A stretch of 64,000 nucleotides of DNA from Isoetes taiwanensis (Eukaryota > Streptophyta > Lycopodiopsida > Isoetales > Isoetaceae). This document shows positions 34,176 to 47,950 of this stretch, one piece after another. Under the pieces are notes generated by a model. The model was not told where the DNA came from, made no database searches, and was given only the letters and a program-made list of their open reading frames with translations. A program made the position numbers and the translations under genes. Every line of letters begins with the position of its first letter. Within the stretch, counting starts at the first letter, position 1. The stretch spans positions 62,001-126,000 of the forward strand of contig JAJEKV010000309.1 of the NCBI GenBank assembly GCA_021234155.1. The letters are read 5' to 3'.

Positions 34176-34239
34176 TATTAATTCTATGAATAATTTATGT
34201 TTCAAATACACTTAAGGGTAATATTTTAATTAAGATAAA

Positions 34240-35930
34240 GTAGAATATAACATTCTAGATAGTTCAAGAAAGTTCTAGAATGTTCTTGGGGCTCTAGAAA
34301 GTCCTAAAATCTTCTAGAATGTTCTAGAAAGTTCCAGAATTCTAAAATGTTTTGGAATAAGTCCCAAATTGTTCTAATAAGTTCTAGAATGTAGGGGAAT
34401 CTTCGGGAATGTAAGGAAATAGGGAAATACTTCCAGAAAGTTCTAGGATGTTTTGAAAGTTTCAGAATGTTCCAGAAAGTTCTAGAATGTTCTAGAAATT
34501 TCTAATATGTAAGGGAATCCAGGAGAATTAAAGGAAATCTAAGGAAATCTCATAAATTGTAAGGGAATCTAGGAAGATATTTACAAGTCTAAAGGAATGT
34601 TCATAATATCCAAGGGAATCTAAGAAAATCTTGATGAAATCTTAGAGTTTTTTTAAGATTTTGCAAAGAGCCACAATAGAATGTTCTAAAATGTTTCATA
34701 ATAAAGGTGTACAATATAAATCTTGAAAAAAAAAAGTTCTAGATGCTCAGGGTAAGCGCCTCAGTCTTAGATTTGTTGCATAGATCGAAAATAGATTATT
34801 TTGGAAGGTTCTAAATGCTCATGGGTAAGCACCTCAATCAAAATTGAAAATTCTAAGAGAATCTAGGGGAATCTTCATGAATGCTAAATATAGTAAATAG
34901 AATGTTTAAGAATATAGAGGAATCACAAGAGAATCTTAGTAGAATCGTTGGTTACCTAGAGCACGACAGGGCCTTGCACCGTAAGAACATGCTAAAATTG
35001 GAACACGCACCGTAGGACGTGTTAAATTTCTTGTATATATATACAAGTGTTTGTAGATTGCAAGAAGTCGACCCTGCAAAACACACCAGTGTGAAGATTC
35101 CCCTAGATTTTTTAGATTCTATAAATATTTCTCCCGATTCTCAAATATTCATTCAGATTTTATAAAGATTCCCTTATATTCTCGAAGAGATTATGAAGAT
35201 TCTCTTGGATTCCGCTAGATTCTCAAAGATTTTTTTAGAGATTCCTATAGATTTGTTAAGATTCTCTTGAGATTCCCTTAGACTCTCAAAGATTGTCCCA
35301 AGATTCACCTAGATTCCCCACGATAATATGTAGGTTCTCTTTGGATCCATTAGATTCTATGAAGATTCCTTTAGGTTCTCTAAGGTTTCATCAAGATTCC
35401 CCTAGATTCATTTTATAAAGATTCTTTTGGATTCTTTTAGATCATATGAAGATCCCCTTAGGTTCTGCAAGATTCCATCAAAATTCCCCCGTAATCTCAA
35501 AGATTCCATCAGGATTCCCCTAGATTCTCAAAGTTTCTCTCACAATTCACATAGATTCCCCAAGATTATATGTAGATTCTCTAAAATCCTATCAAGATTC
35601 CCCAAGATTTTTAGATATTCTATGAAGATTCCCTAGATTCCATAAGATTCACTTGGGATTCCCCTAGATTTCCAAAGATTATCCTAAGATTCCTCTAGAT
35701 TGCCTGAGATTCCATGTAGATTCTTCTAGAATCCCTTAGATTTTATGAAGATTCTCCTGTAGAACATACCTAGCGCCAAAGATTTCCCTAGGTCCCCTTG
35801 GACTCCCCCTAGATTCCCTAAGGTTCCACAAAAATCACTTAGATTCTTAAGGTTTTTACAAACATTCCCCTAGATTTTCAAAGATTATCTGAAGATTCCT
35901 TTAGGTACCCAAGTAATTTGTTATATGCGA
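34240..35930. repeat. Low-complexity inverted tract (GAATCTAGGGGAATC / GATTCCCCTAGATTC)
   Basis: Left of about 35000 the plus strand is made of GGGAATCTAGAGGAATCTT and TTCTAGAATGTTCTAGAA units. Right of about 35090 it is made of the complementary AAGATTCCCCTAGATT units. The whole 33420-35930 region is therefore a very long, imperfect foldback. Frames such as 35427-35636 simply translate the repeat. Confidence 0.8.
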
Positions 35931-37218
35931 AAAGTGTGCAGTTCGTATAGTATCTACTTCCAGTCTTAAATCTTCGAAGATTTAAAAATCTAGACATCGA
36001 GTTCTAAAAGTGAGGCTCATACCTCATTGATTCAAAAGTGGTATCAAATGTATAAACAAAAAGTTTGTTTTTGACCAGAAGCGCAAACTGGTCCAACCAG
36101 GACTCAAGGAATTATCTGGAGCCTATCCACCTACATTGATAGGGCTAGTTTAGGCCATGAAATGGAGAGGCAATAGCAGATGCATTAAAGTTAGAGACCT
36201 CTGACTATTAATTTTAAGATAGACAATTAGATATGAATGTTTTACATGCCTTCAGAGTATTTAGCTAAAACAATTTGCATGGTTAAGGAATATAAGATTT
36301 TAAGGATTAATCGAAAGAATTCTACCTTTTAGCCATTGATTTGGGATATGTGGTTAATTCAAGTATGACATTTAGGATAGACCATTGGGTATAAATAGTC
36401 CTTAGATCATTGATTTTGCCTTCCCCCCATTGATCTAACGATCTAGATGCGTGGTGTATGCCCCAGGCATGACCCCATGTAGATCCTAAGCCCATAGCTG
36501 TGCCACCTCATTGGCCCCCAAATAGACACCACACAATGCAAAAATTCGTTCCTTGGCATCAAATTATATTAATTGTCGTATCTTATGCAATTGTGGAATT
36601 TTGACATTGTGTCAAAATTCTATTAGATTTCTTCATCTTTATTTGTAGTTGCCTCCTAAGGCTGGCTTATTTACTTCAGGATTCTTCAAGATTACCTAGG
36701 ATATCATGAAAACTTCATTAGATTATCGAATATTTTATTAGATTCCTTGAAGATTTAAGGTGAAAGATCTAATTTATTGATTTAAGCTCAAATTCCCAAG
36801 GCTCGTTTGGATTTCTCTAAAGATTTCCTTCAATACTCTCTATATCTCTCTCTTTAATAAACAATACTATCTATTTTTAATAATGAGGGACATGCATTAC
36901 AAATGCTATGCTACCTATATTGAAGTAGTAATTGAAAGCGTTAAATCACTTTGCCTCTATTCCAAAGAATGCATGTATCAAAGACAAACATTATTCACAA
37001 ATAATGAAGTAATTTGAGACGGTGGGTAAGCAAACGAGAATAAATGTCGTGCCCCTCGAATTCATAATGCCAATTAATCTGAAATCCAAGCACCTAATTT
37101 TGCCAATTTTTGTCGTATGGCTCAAGTTTGACATAATTAGTCTAGAGGATCCATATGACAGTAAAAATACCTGTTCCGGCCTGAGAAATTAGCTAAGATG
37201 CATTTGTTAACTACTTAT
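35931..37218. other. No supported gene
   Basis: Unique-looking, A+T-rich DNA with only short random frames. Confidence 0.5.
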
Positions 37219-38606
37219 TCAGATTTTTCTATTTGGGTCTTGGCAATTTTCGGCCTCTGCATCAATCGCCTGTGTTGCATGCAAAAGATATAGACTAATG
37301 TGAACTTTCAGAAGGCGGGGTGATGATGAGTTCGATGGCATATCCAAACCTTCTTCCCAAAACTGCGGCCCGTCCAGCATGGTGAAATCTCGATTGAGAA
37401 GTGAATTGGGTGCAAAGCAGACCAAATCCGAGTCGGAAAGGAAAACCCAATTCTAGAAGCAGGGTGAAAGGAAGGCGGATCGAATGGTAAATAAGAATGA
37501 ATACGATATGGAGCCGTAATAACGTGGTTTTTTTGTGGCCAGTCTGAGAAGAGCGGCCCCAGCAGAGGTTCACGTACACACGATCCGGCCTAAGATTTAA
37601 CAAATAATTCGGGTATGCCAACAAAAAGCTGTATATTATGTTTATGAAACTCTGGAGAAGCGAAACAAAGCAGATAACCTCTGGCGCCCTACCACTTTCA
37701 ACCATGTCTCTGCCCCTCTATACTTTCTGTTCAGCAGCTCCGGATGCTTTGCATAATCCATATAGTAATTCGCTGCTGCTTGTTTTGGCACCTTTTCTGT
37801 CCAACGGAATAGAAAACAAAAGGAAAATCTGAATCAGAATGGTTTTGTATGTCTTTTCCTGCTCAAATTGACTCTACATACCTTTGTTTCTATCGGAAAT
37901 TTCGGACTCCTTTAATATATACTCGCGGGATCGAATCGGAGCAACAAAATCGTCATCTGATACATCTTGCCAGATATATGAATTCCTGTAACTCCTGTAA
38001 ATGTTGCGTTAGCTCAATCCAGATGCTTGAAACTAAACTATGCATGTATCACTTTGTATCTCTACCTTTTGTATGATCATGAAAACATGCCAGGCATTCC
38101 GCTCCCTCGCAAAAATGTTAAGCGATCTTTCACATCTGAGAGTAAGGAAAACATCATCTTCTTCAAATTAGAACTTCTTAGAATCAAATGCATAATGGTA
38201 CAATATCCTAATTCGTCTGCTTATGCTTTCAAGTGCAAATTTGATGACTAAATTGAAGTTTATGTGAGTATTTTACCTCTCAATCGCATTTCCTGACCAG
38301 ACAGATGCCATACATCTATCATATGCGGAGGTTGAACTTTCCCTGATCTGCTAATTAGGGCGAGCACATTAGAACCCTAATTGACAAAGTTAACACAACA
38401 ATGAAATGGCAAAACAGTATCCGAACAAATCCCTGACGCACCTTCGGTTACCGGAGTTGTTGATGTTGTTGAAGCACGCATCGAATTCCTGCACTGAAGA
38501 ACCTCGAGGAGCTCGAATCCCTGGCTGGACCTGGCTTAAGGCGGGATCGCAGACAAAGAAGCTGCCTTCAATAAATGAATATTGGTTCTTCTGGCATATC
38601 CATTAA
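37219..38606 (-). other. Possible exons of an unassigned gene
   Basis: Two minus-strand stretches look exonic: one with NSLLNRDFTMLDGPQFWEEG (about 37340-37420) and one with SSVQEFDACFNNINNSG followed by a GTAACC donor-like site (about 38440-38500). I cannot link them or name a family. The remaining DNA is non-coding. Confidence 0.3.
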
Positions 38607-40563
38607 TGCTTTGACATAGTATTTGACACGTCTAGAGGTAAACGTGGCATGGGTTCAGATACGTGGCCTGAAGTGGTGCCACCTCTTCAATTACATCAAG
38701 TTCAGTGAGTTACTAATTAATAATGTTATTAATAATGTTACTAATTACATCAAACAATGCCACCTCATGCCCCCATCTTCACCCATCCATGACCCCATGG
38801 ATGCCTCTATGCGGCTAGGATCTATTCCTACATATTCAATGGCCAAGATTGAAAGTTGTCATCCACAATCTATAAATGAATGTCACGTCAAACTATATCT
38901 AAGGCCAAGATTTAATCCTCATGCCACCTCATTAAAATGGACGACCAGGATTTGTGTCTATATACACCTAAAGGCGATGCCCCCCATCCGATATACCTAT
39001 AGATATATCATTGATATGTCGTCATAACAAACGAACACGTAGCTACATATACTATTGGTGGAAACCTAACCTTTTTAAATCTAACAAAATAAAATTTTAA
39101 GATAAACTACATCTTTGCATGTTGATAAGGTATTAGTTATCATAGCAGGTAAGGTATTACTAGTTATCATCATCGTATAGCTCAACGGATGTACCACAAA
39201 ACATTGAACATTCTCATGGTGATATATTTCATAACTTTAACGGGTGTAACAAGTCAAATAAACCCCTATCCAATTAAATAAACCCATGTATCAAGTGTAC
39301 ATGCATTCTATACTATTTATATAAAAAAAAAAAAAGCCGACTGAACTAGTTAACCTAGACCAGACATTTACCTCGGTCAATGCCTTGGTAATATTATCAT
39401 CCTACTACTGGCCTGAGTCTATCCAGCATAGTATCTTTCTACCCATTTAACTCAGCCATAACATCTGTCCAAATAGCACTTAAATAACTTTGTACAGTTT
39501 TTATATATTCACATGGTCAAAGTTTACATCTGGACAACTAGCCTTTTATTTCAATAGAAACCATTTGTATAGCTCTAGCATCTCTCAATTTTTTTTAACC
39601 AGATATATTCCCCTATGCATGGTAAGACTCTACTCCTAGGAGTATTTGGACACTTTGTGGCCTTTGTACTTACTGCACTAGATTTTCAGCAAGATATAAA
39701 TTCTGTATATGTATTCCGCTTGGTCTATAAGCCAATAACCAGAATCTAAAGTGAAAGAAATAAACCAAAATGTCTTATTGGCAATTGTAGCCATCATGTA
39801 GATGCCCATGCCAGCATCAAGATTGTTTGTCAGCAACTAATTCTTCCAACACTCCATCATTCTTCCAGCCAAATCCAACTAAAAATGCAAAAGGAACAAT
39901 GGGAAGAAAATCCCGTACCTGCAGCCAAACAATACCCTGTTAGCGTGAAAACGGTATCAGGGCAAGGGCCAAAAGGTACATTGGGATTTTCAGTTCATCA
40001 CTGATTACCCATTGTGCCTTTTGCCCTTCTAGCCAGATTTAACTAAAAGAATAAAGGGAGAAACTTTATGCAAATGCTCAAACAAATGTCAATTTCTGTT
40101 AATACACATCAATGTGCATAAATATTGTGGGCAGCCCCAATAGATATCAAGGGGCCGATTCAGGGCCCTTCTTTTGCATATCCAAATGCCAAATACCATG
40201 GAACATATTAAGTACTGGAAACATATATCAAAGCCTGCGCTGCTGTATTCATGCAAGACGAAAAATCTTTTATTGTAACCTAGTTTTAAGGTCAAATAAG
40301 AACGTTTCTAAAGCTAAGATCCAAGCATGGATGGCTTTCTTGCACAACTGGAAAAGTCCCTACAAGTTCAAAATCCCTGGACGAAATCATTTGAAAAATG
40401 CAGCATACATATCATATATTTCTGAAAAAATAGCAAGAACCTGTTTATTATCTGGACCTCATTTTGTGCATATATATCTTCATGTGCTCCAGATGGCATC
40501 TTCCAAGTCCTCGAAGCTTTTTGTATTGAAGCACTGCTACAAAATATCTGGATATTAACAGAT
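38607..40563. other. No supported gene
   Basis: A+T-rich intergenic DNA. The 148-residue plus frame at 40112-40558 has no domain and random-like composition. Confidence 0.5.
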
Positions 40564-40626
40564 GTGGATTTAGAAAAGACGCTGCACAAGCTATTCCCAA
40601 AGCTTCACGCATACATTGGAATCAAA

Positions 40627-41090
40627 CTTGCACTTTCTGGCCAAACCTTCGAAATAAAGCGGATCCAGAACTGGCCGCTTGCACTTACTGGCCAAAACTT
40701 TGAAGCAAAACGGATCCAGAACTGGCCGTTGTATGCAGTAGCTCAAGATTAAGGTATCAAAAAAACCTTGCATTATCTATTGAATGATCATCTGCGATGC
40801 CCGCCATGTAGGGCATATGAGCCGCACCCTAAAATTTAGGGTACAATCTCTTTACATTTGCGTTATCCCCTTACCTTATCATATTATTAAGGAAAAAATC
40901 CGGTTAAGTCAACCAGTTTGGTAATGGGCTTTGTGTTACAAGTTAGAGCCAAAACTTGGTCTACGTTAAGATAAAATAAAAGTCATTTTTCAAGAATCCT
41001 TATTGTATACACTCCTTACAAAACTTGGTCTACGTTAAGATAAAATAAAAGTCATTTTTCAAGAATCCTTATTGTATACACTCCTTATTA
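40627..41090. repeat. Two tandem duplications
   Basis: At 40627-40735 a unit of about 51 bp with GGCCAAAACTTTGAAGCAAA and CGGATCCAGAACTGGCCG types occurs twice. At about 40951-41087 a unit of about 68 bp containing AACTTGGTCTACGTTAAGAT occurs twice almost perfectly. Confidence 0.88.
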
Positions 41091-43400
41091 CTCACTCCTT
41101 ATTGTTTTTTTTCGATCATTGGATCTAAGCATTATTCTGTGAATGTGCCAAACCAAGGGTTGTGGAATTTGCACGTCAGACCCACGTATAGGCCTGCGCA
41201 CCCCATACGCCTATTATACGTACACATACATGGTATAATTCAATCGATACACATAAAGAAATCCACGAACACCATTGCATTCACAAATAAGAACAAATCC
41301 GTCAAAGGCATAGCCACAGCCAGAAACCGCGTAGCCATAGCTGCACTAGCTATAGCTTTATGCAGACCTCCATAGCGTACCCATAGCTGGAGTAGCCTCC
41401 TGTTTTAAGCCGGCCACCTAATACTTTAATGCATACAAATAAACAATGAACATGATAGACAATAAAATAACAGGGAATACATTACATTCAAAAGAAGCTC
41501 ATGTCTGAAAAACAACAGTCAAGAAAGGAGCTTCAATAAGAAGCCTCCACAAAGGGCGTGCATGCCGAAAAGATCTGTGCAAAACTGGAGGACAACAGAA
41601 AACATGAGCGAAGCGGCCAGGCGAGGCGGTCGGCGGCGAACGAACAACACATAAGAACATCGGGCGGCGATCCCGCCAGAATCGGCTTCACTTTTTAGCT
41701 GCAATCCAAGCTCTATGCAGAGATCGCTCTGTAGATGAAATACAAAGCTTTATGCAGAAATCTTCCCTCAGAAATCGCCGGATCTTCCCTCAGAAAGCTT
41801 CCCTCAGAAATCCATGGAATAAAATAACGGCTAAGATTAGCCAAATGGCTATTTTGTAGCAGTTTTGCCAAGAAAAACGGCTAAAGTAAATGGAAAAAAT
41901 GCCCAAAAAAAAGAAAATTTTAGCCCAATTTTTTTGCCGCCCAAGTGAGTTTTTAGGTTGAATAGCCAAACCTTTACCTCCAGACATATCCATCGGGACA
42001 TCGATTAGCTAAACCTAAGATAGAGTGGGCTTGGAAAAATGGATAGATTAGCCCGAAATTCAACACCAATTTATGTACTAACTTTAAGAAATTTCAAATA
42101 GGGTTTATGTTTCTTTTTTTTTTTCCACTTTCTTTCTGGTTGCAAGTACAAAGTTAAAGCATTAGAGAAAAAGGAACAATGTCGTCCCCTTTTTTTAGGT
42201 TTTTGAACATGTTCATATATGTTCATGTCTTGATTTATGTATTTACAATAAATTCAACGTCTTTGCCGGAATGCTTGGATTTTTTTTAAGTCATTACAGC
42301 GTGATGGCTAATATTTGCCTTTCTCTTTTGTGAAAGTTTAGCCAAAAGCAAGAAACTATGATGGAGAAAAACCATTTAATTTAGCCAAGTGTTAGAAACT
42401 TCTAGCCCCAATTTAAAGGTAGTTTAGCTTAACCTATTTTGGCTACACTAAAATATAGGAGTAGTAATTTATTCCATGCAGAAATCCCCTGAAGTTTCAT
42501 CCCCTGAAGCTTCATCCCCTGAAGTTTCATCTTTCAGCTCCCCTGCTTCTCCCCGCTTCTTCCCGCTTCTCCCCTGCTTCTTCCCACTTCAATCCTCACC
42601 ACAAGCTTCTCACAGGCGGCACCAGAAGCTTCTCACAGGCACAGACGTCCTCAGCTCCGGCCATGCTCGGCCCGCCATGCTCGGACGCCAGCCGCCACGA
42701 CAACTGCCAATTTTATTTCTACCAAAAAACCTAACATTTTTCGCACCCTAACATTTTCCGGCGAAACCACCAACGAAATCATACTAAAAAATAAAACCCA
42801 CCCCCTTTTCCCGCCAAACCACTGCCAAAATCATAGGAAAAGAGCATTTGGGAACCTTATCTTTTAGAATTAGACTCTTACGTTGGTTATGTTGCCATTT
42901 CTCAAAATCAATGTGCAACCAAGGGCCCCATTGAATACTCATGTGGACTTCCGAATGGTAAATGTGCCCACTATGGACATTTGATCTAAGTCCAGATAAT
43001 ACCTCCTAATGGACAATTTGCCTTAGATTTGACTACAAGACAAACATGCCTTGCTCAATTGCTCAGTTGCATAACCAGCAAATACAAACATGCCTTGCAA
43101 TATAAACATGCCAGCAAAATTGCATAATTGCCATAATTGCAATACAAACATGCCTTGCTCAGTTGCTCAGTCAACAAAATTGCCATGAGTGCTGCATATT
43201 TCATGAAGAGTGCATATTTCTCAGGATAGTTGCCATGAAGAGTGCATATTTCTCAGGATAAGACACTTAAAGAACCATTCCTGTTCAATATTCCCTTGTT
43301 CCATATTCTCTTCAGGCCCTTGACTCTACTTGACTCTACCCAAAGCTGAACTTGCAATTGCATAATAATAATTAACAAAAAAAAATCCCGTCGTCGTAAC
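41091..43400. other. No supported gene; scattered microrepeats
   Basis: Includes CCCCTGAAGTTTCAT triplication at 42485-42530, repeated ACAAACATGCCTTGC phrases at 43040-43170 and a duplicated GAGTGCATATTTCTCAGGAT at 43205-43260. No convincing coding region. Confidence 0.5.
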
Positions 43401-43404
43401 AAAC

Positions 43405-43442
43405 AAAAACGTCGTTATAAACGACGTCGTTAAACGACGACC
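43405..43442. repeat. ACGACGTCGT palindrome cluster
   Basis: Alternating AACGTCGTT and AACGACG phrases form overlapping short palindromes, including AACGACGTCGTT. Related GACGTCGTT and AACGTCAT-ATGACGTT strings occur near 61176 and 61710. Confidence 0.6.
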
Positions 43443-43726
43443 TGTGATTTAAATCGAAAACCGACGGTAATCCCACCGCTTATTTTCGAGCATGCAAAGC
43501 TTATGGAGGAGCATTTTTTGAGGCGATTTTTGGCGCGGATCTACTTTGGGGTCTATTCTAAGTGTAAGACAAGCTTCATAAGGTATGTGCACGGATCAAC
43601 CAACTCGTTTTTTGAATCTAAACTTGTTTTTTGGTAGATTTAGGGGTTTTTGTATTTGTTGTTTGTTCTTTCTTCAACCTTCATTCTTCAGGGTTTCTGT
43701 GGCAACCAGTAGACACTTCCACGGAA

Positions 43727-44463
43727 TGTATCTCTCACATCCGGTGTCAGATTTTCATGTGCTTGGGCTTGTTAGAAAACTGGTTCAGAGAGCTTTCCAA
43801 CGGTGTATGATACATGCATGCTTGTCTTTGTTTCAGTGCTCAAATCTGCACTTTTCTGGGCTGTGTGCTAGGGTTTTTGTGGCAGCCCTTCTTCTTCCTT
43901 CTTTGAGAAGTATAGCCCTCGCCTGATGCCGTTGTTGGCCTTGGCCACGCGGTGTTGAAAGGTGTGCGTTGTACTCTTATTGAAGGTTACGAGAATGTTT
44001 TACTAATTCATACCCTAGTTCTTGATGGTGTTGTTGATGAAAATCCGACACCAATATAGGGATTGGCGTATGTTTTAGTAAGTATTCGATTGGTCTCGTC
44101 TTGCGGCAGAATTTTGATCGGTCATATCTCTCACATCCAGTGTCAGATTTTCATGTGCTTGGGCTTGTTGGAAAGCTGGTTCAGAGATCTTTCCAAGGTT
44201 TATGGTACCTGCATGCTTGGCTTTGTTTCTGTGCTCAAATTGGCACTTTTCCGGCTGTGTGCTAGGGTTTTCGTGGCAACCAGAGACACTTGACGACCGG
44301 ACCAGATCTCTCACATCCAATGTCAGATTTTCATGTGCTTGAGCTTATTGGAAAGCTGGTTCAGAGAGCTTTCCAACAATGTATGATACCTGCATGCTTG
44401 TCTTTGTTTCAGTGCTCAAATCTGCACTTTTCCGGGCTGTGTGCTAGGGTTTTGTGGCGGCCG
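43727..44463. repeat. Three copies of a 157- to 165-bp repeat
   Basis: Copies at about 43727-43890, 44127-44283 and 44308-44463. Each contains GTGTCAGATTTTCATGTGCT, GGTTCAGAGAGCTTTCCAAC, CATGCTTGTCTTTGTTTC and GGGCTGTGTGCTAGGGTTT types. Similar translated frames arise only because the DNA repeats; substitutions do not favour silent sites. Confidence 0.9.
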
Positions 44464-45289
44464 GTACACACGTGATATCCGTGGAGTCTATTAGCCACTT
44501 TCCTTTTTTGCCCCCCTTTTAGCCCCTTTGCTCCCAACCCTAATTTGGGCAGTCAGAGCATACAAATTAATGTTGAGCTAGGCTCCAATATCTACCTAAC
44601 ATTGCTATAGCCCAACCAATCGCCTCTTGGCCTTGCCTAGCTGCCACAGCCCCGCCTGACACGCTTTTAGCCCCCGGACCTCGATAAGCCCCTGCCATAG
44701 CCTACCTAAAACCATGTTTGACCTGTCGTGTCCCAAGTCATACCCCAGGTCATGGCCATAGACACAGCCCCGTGTAAAAACCCACACTTGGTTGGTGAGC
44801 TACCTCGGACCACACCAACCCATCCAGGAAGGTCCAAACACACAACCCACCAGGGTTGACCCCACGCAGTGAGCCCTCCGGGAAGACCATGAAGCGGGGC
44901 CACCAAGGAAGAGGCCTCGCGAGGGAGAGGCGTCTTCCATGAAGAGGGAGGCCCGAGGCAAGGCCCAAGTCGACCGACGGGTGGGGGCCACTGTGCAATC
45001 CGCCATCAACCTTGGAGCCGAGATCCAGCGAGGGTTGAGGCCAACGAGGCACGCCTTGCGTGCCTCCCGGCGGAGGTGGAGAACATAACATCTCGGATGT
45101 TGTGCAGCAATTAGTGCCGAAAAAACGGCTTTTAATCACGTAATTGAGGATCGCTGCAGATGACAAAGTGCGATGATAGCATCCACTTGCTACAATTTGA
45201 CAGATGGCAATACCACAGCAGGAGCTTGCGATATGAGGGGGCGGTAGACACCACCGGTTGGCTTCTATGGAAGCCGGACGCAGATGAAC

Positions 45290-47631
45290 CGTAGAGCAGG
45301 AGACACTCAGAACCTCGCCCCTGGATCCGTGCCGCAGGTTGAGGAGGCTAAGGCCACGCACGAGGGAGCACAGGCCGCCTCCCCTCACGAGGTTGCGAGG
45401 CCGCCACTGCGGGAGATTAAGGAGTCCAGGCTGCTTTGGAAGCTAGCCGCGTAACCGAAAGTGCTCTTCTGAGTAAGGATTTAGCACAGATCGAGCCACA
45501 GAGTTTGGCCGCCGCTCCGCCAGGGCAAGGGCCTCCTGTGCCGAGGCACATGAGCAACTCTCGCCATTGCACGCCGGAGATGGCAAGACATGACAACAAC
45601 CCGCAAGAGCCGAGCTCTAGACTCCCAAAAAACGTAAACCACAAAGAAAGAACACACCAACCCCTTGAACCCACCAACCTACATGTGGGCCACCTCGCAA
45701 CACCTGCCGCGACACATCCGATCACGCCGGGGCCGCCACTACCCAGCGCCCGCCACGGCCTTATGCGCCACCCACCTCAACCAACATTCGGTGCGCCCCC
45801 CGCGGAACTCCGTGAACGTAGACTTGAGGAGCCGCGAATGTGCTAGTGCGCGGCCCGGACGGAGGAGTCGGGAGAACATCTCACTTCCGACTCCGCATTA
45901 ATGAGAATCTTGGACCTGATGATGTTCCCGACTGTGGACTATTGGAAAGGCGAAGTCATCATGGAATTCAAATACCGACGCGCCCCGGTGGTCATCTTCA
46001 CAGCGATTGAGAGCGCTGCGAAATGGTGGCCATCCCGCCGGGGCGAAAGTTGAAGTGGACGGCTCATGATTGGCGGGGACTTGACCCCAGCATGCAAGAG
46101 ACCCGAAGGCGAGCTGCTAAAGTCAAGGGGCCGTGACATGGAGGGGCAGCGGGGCTGGTCGAGGGGGGAAGGATGGGGGGAATTCAGGCAGCCAAACCGG
46201 GCACTCCGGCCCCTCGAGTCCCCCTCCGAGGGCCCCAGCCGCACAGCATCCACATCTTCCACTCCCCACAGGACCACCACTACTACCAGGACTCAAGTGG
46301 CGATGCATGCCACTAAATAGGGATCGTGCCTGGCGTGGTATCCTGGAATTGTCGGCTTTCCATGGCGTAAGGGGGATCTCAATTCCGGTCGCCATGGACA
46401 TGGACCTTATCTTCCTCATGGAAACATGGGAACATCTTTGGTCCGCAAGCTGATTTGCGGGCCAGATACCAGTACGCTAATCCGCCTCTTCAATGAGTGC
46501 ACCGGGAAACGAGGACACGGAGGAATTGGCGTGTTACTACGGGGCAGTCTTGGCTCAATCGGTCTCCCTGTAAGGCGGGGCACAGCTATGACACCGCGGG
46601 TAACGAAAGTGCGAATCGGCGATCTCTTTGTGGCGCTTGCTACTTCCCACATCCGAGAGCAACTTTACCACACGCACTTGGATGTGGATTGTGGGGAGCT
46701 CTATGTCAATCTATATGATGACATCTGATGAGTACGAACAATTGGGCAAGGTCATGTTGCTTGGAGATTTTAATCGCAGCGCCTGAAAGCGGATCCCAAA
46801 ATTTGCACCTCTAAGGAGGATGTGTTGCAAATGGACCCCGAAGATGGTTTGGCCAAGGGGCGCCGATGATGACCCGGTGACGCGGTATGGCCGGCATTTC
46901 TTTATTCGTTGGGCGATATCTTTGACACGGTCATTTGCAATGGGCTGGCGATGGCCGTCCTCCAGGGCTTCACTTGTAGACATGAGAACCGGGCGGCACG
47001 GTGTGGTGGATTACGTGCTAGCGGACAAGCAATGCCTACACTTGATCACTCGCAGCGGTGTGTCGGACGGTTGGGGCTGGGACGAGGAAGTAGACTCCCA
47101 CCATCAGCCCATGTTCTTGCAGATAGATTGGCAGGCCAACCGAAAGCACCCATTGCCCCAACACCCCATGTACCACGCGGTTGCGTCACGGACTATGATC
47201 ATCGCGGCGGTCTATGCGAGGATGCTTGAGCATGAGAGCGGGAGTGCTGCAGCCCCCCACACTTCAGCGGCCAGGCGGCCCGGTTGAACCAGCTCCTTCG
47301 AGGGTAGGGGGCAGATGCTTTGGGAGAGGCCGCTCTCGACGATCCACAGGGGCTGAAACCACCTTCCCCCACACACTGGTTTGATGACGAATATCCGGAT
47401 CTGAAACGATGGCTCCGCCAAGTGCTGGACCCCACCATTCGCCTGCAGGCCGTCCGTCAATACCGCTCCTTCCTCAAGACCAAGAAAGCCAGGTACCTTG
47501 CGGAGCACCAACAACAGATGTTTGGTCTACTAGACTGCCACCCTAGGATCTTCTGGAGAAAGGTATTGAGTAAGCCTGCACAGCCCACAGGAAATATTAC
47601 CCCGGAATAATGGGTGAGATACTTGCAGCAG
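45290..47631 (+). pseudogene. LINE, 5' part: ORF1-like region and endonuclease
   Basis: 45290-45846 encodes a Pro/Ala/Arg-rich segment (VPQVEEAKATHEGAQAAS and later PLREIKESRLLWKLAA) that may be ORF1. From about 46340 an apurinic-type endonuclease is readable: VVSWN, DLIFLMETWE, RGHGGIGVLLRGS, a GKVMLLGDFN motif near 46750, and HGVVDYVLADK with DSHHQPMFL near 47100. This is where such enzymes carry SDH; here it reads DSHH. The region linking to RT follows (RWLRQVLDPTIRLQAVRQYR) and ends WVRYLQQ at the insertion point. Frameshifts are frequent. In intact elements this enzyme nicks target DNA to prime reverse transcription. Confidence 0.78.
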
Positions 47632-47799
47632 GGTAGAAGCATGAAAGGGTGGGCAAAAAAAGTGCCCGTATTTTACATTTACAAATTCAAAATGTAAGGA
47701 AATCCCTCCCCCCCAGAAATTATTATTCTTGGAATGAATCATTAATAGGGCAAATAATTTTGAACTCTCCTCCCGCGCTCTGTTCAACCTTCCTCCTGC

Positions 47800-47950
47800 T
47801 CGAACCTCCATAGCCGAAAGCTTGACATCCATATTCGAACCTCCATAGCCGAAAGCTTGACATCCATATTTGAACCTCCATAGCCGAAAGCTTGACATCC
47901 ATATTCGAACCTCCATAGCCAAGATCAGGACCTCCATAGCCAAAAGCTTG
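47800..47950. repeat. 33-bp tandem repeat near the left end of the TIR element
   Basis: CCTCCATAGCCGAAAGCTTG plus ACATCCATATTCGAA occurs about four to five times. It is subterminal, so it could be a transposase-binding array. Short antisense frames here are repeat artefacts. Confidence 0.85.

Noticed and set aside
43585-44475. Three similar plus-strand ORFs as a gene family
   Set aside because: They translate a thrice-repeated DNA segment. Differences include frame changes and do not favour silent sites.
44750-45388. 212-residue minus-strand ORF upstream of the LINE endonuclease
   Set aside because: No domain, and the plus strand of the overlapping part looks like the LINE 5' coding region. 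Likely a shadow in G+C-rich DNA.
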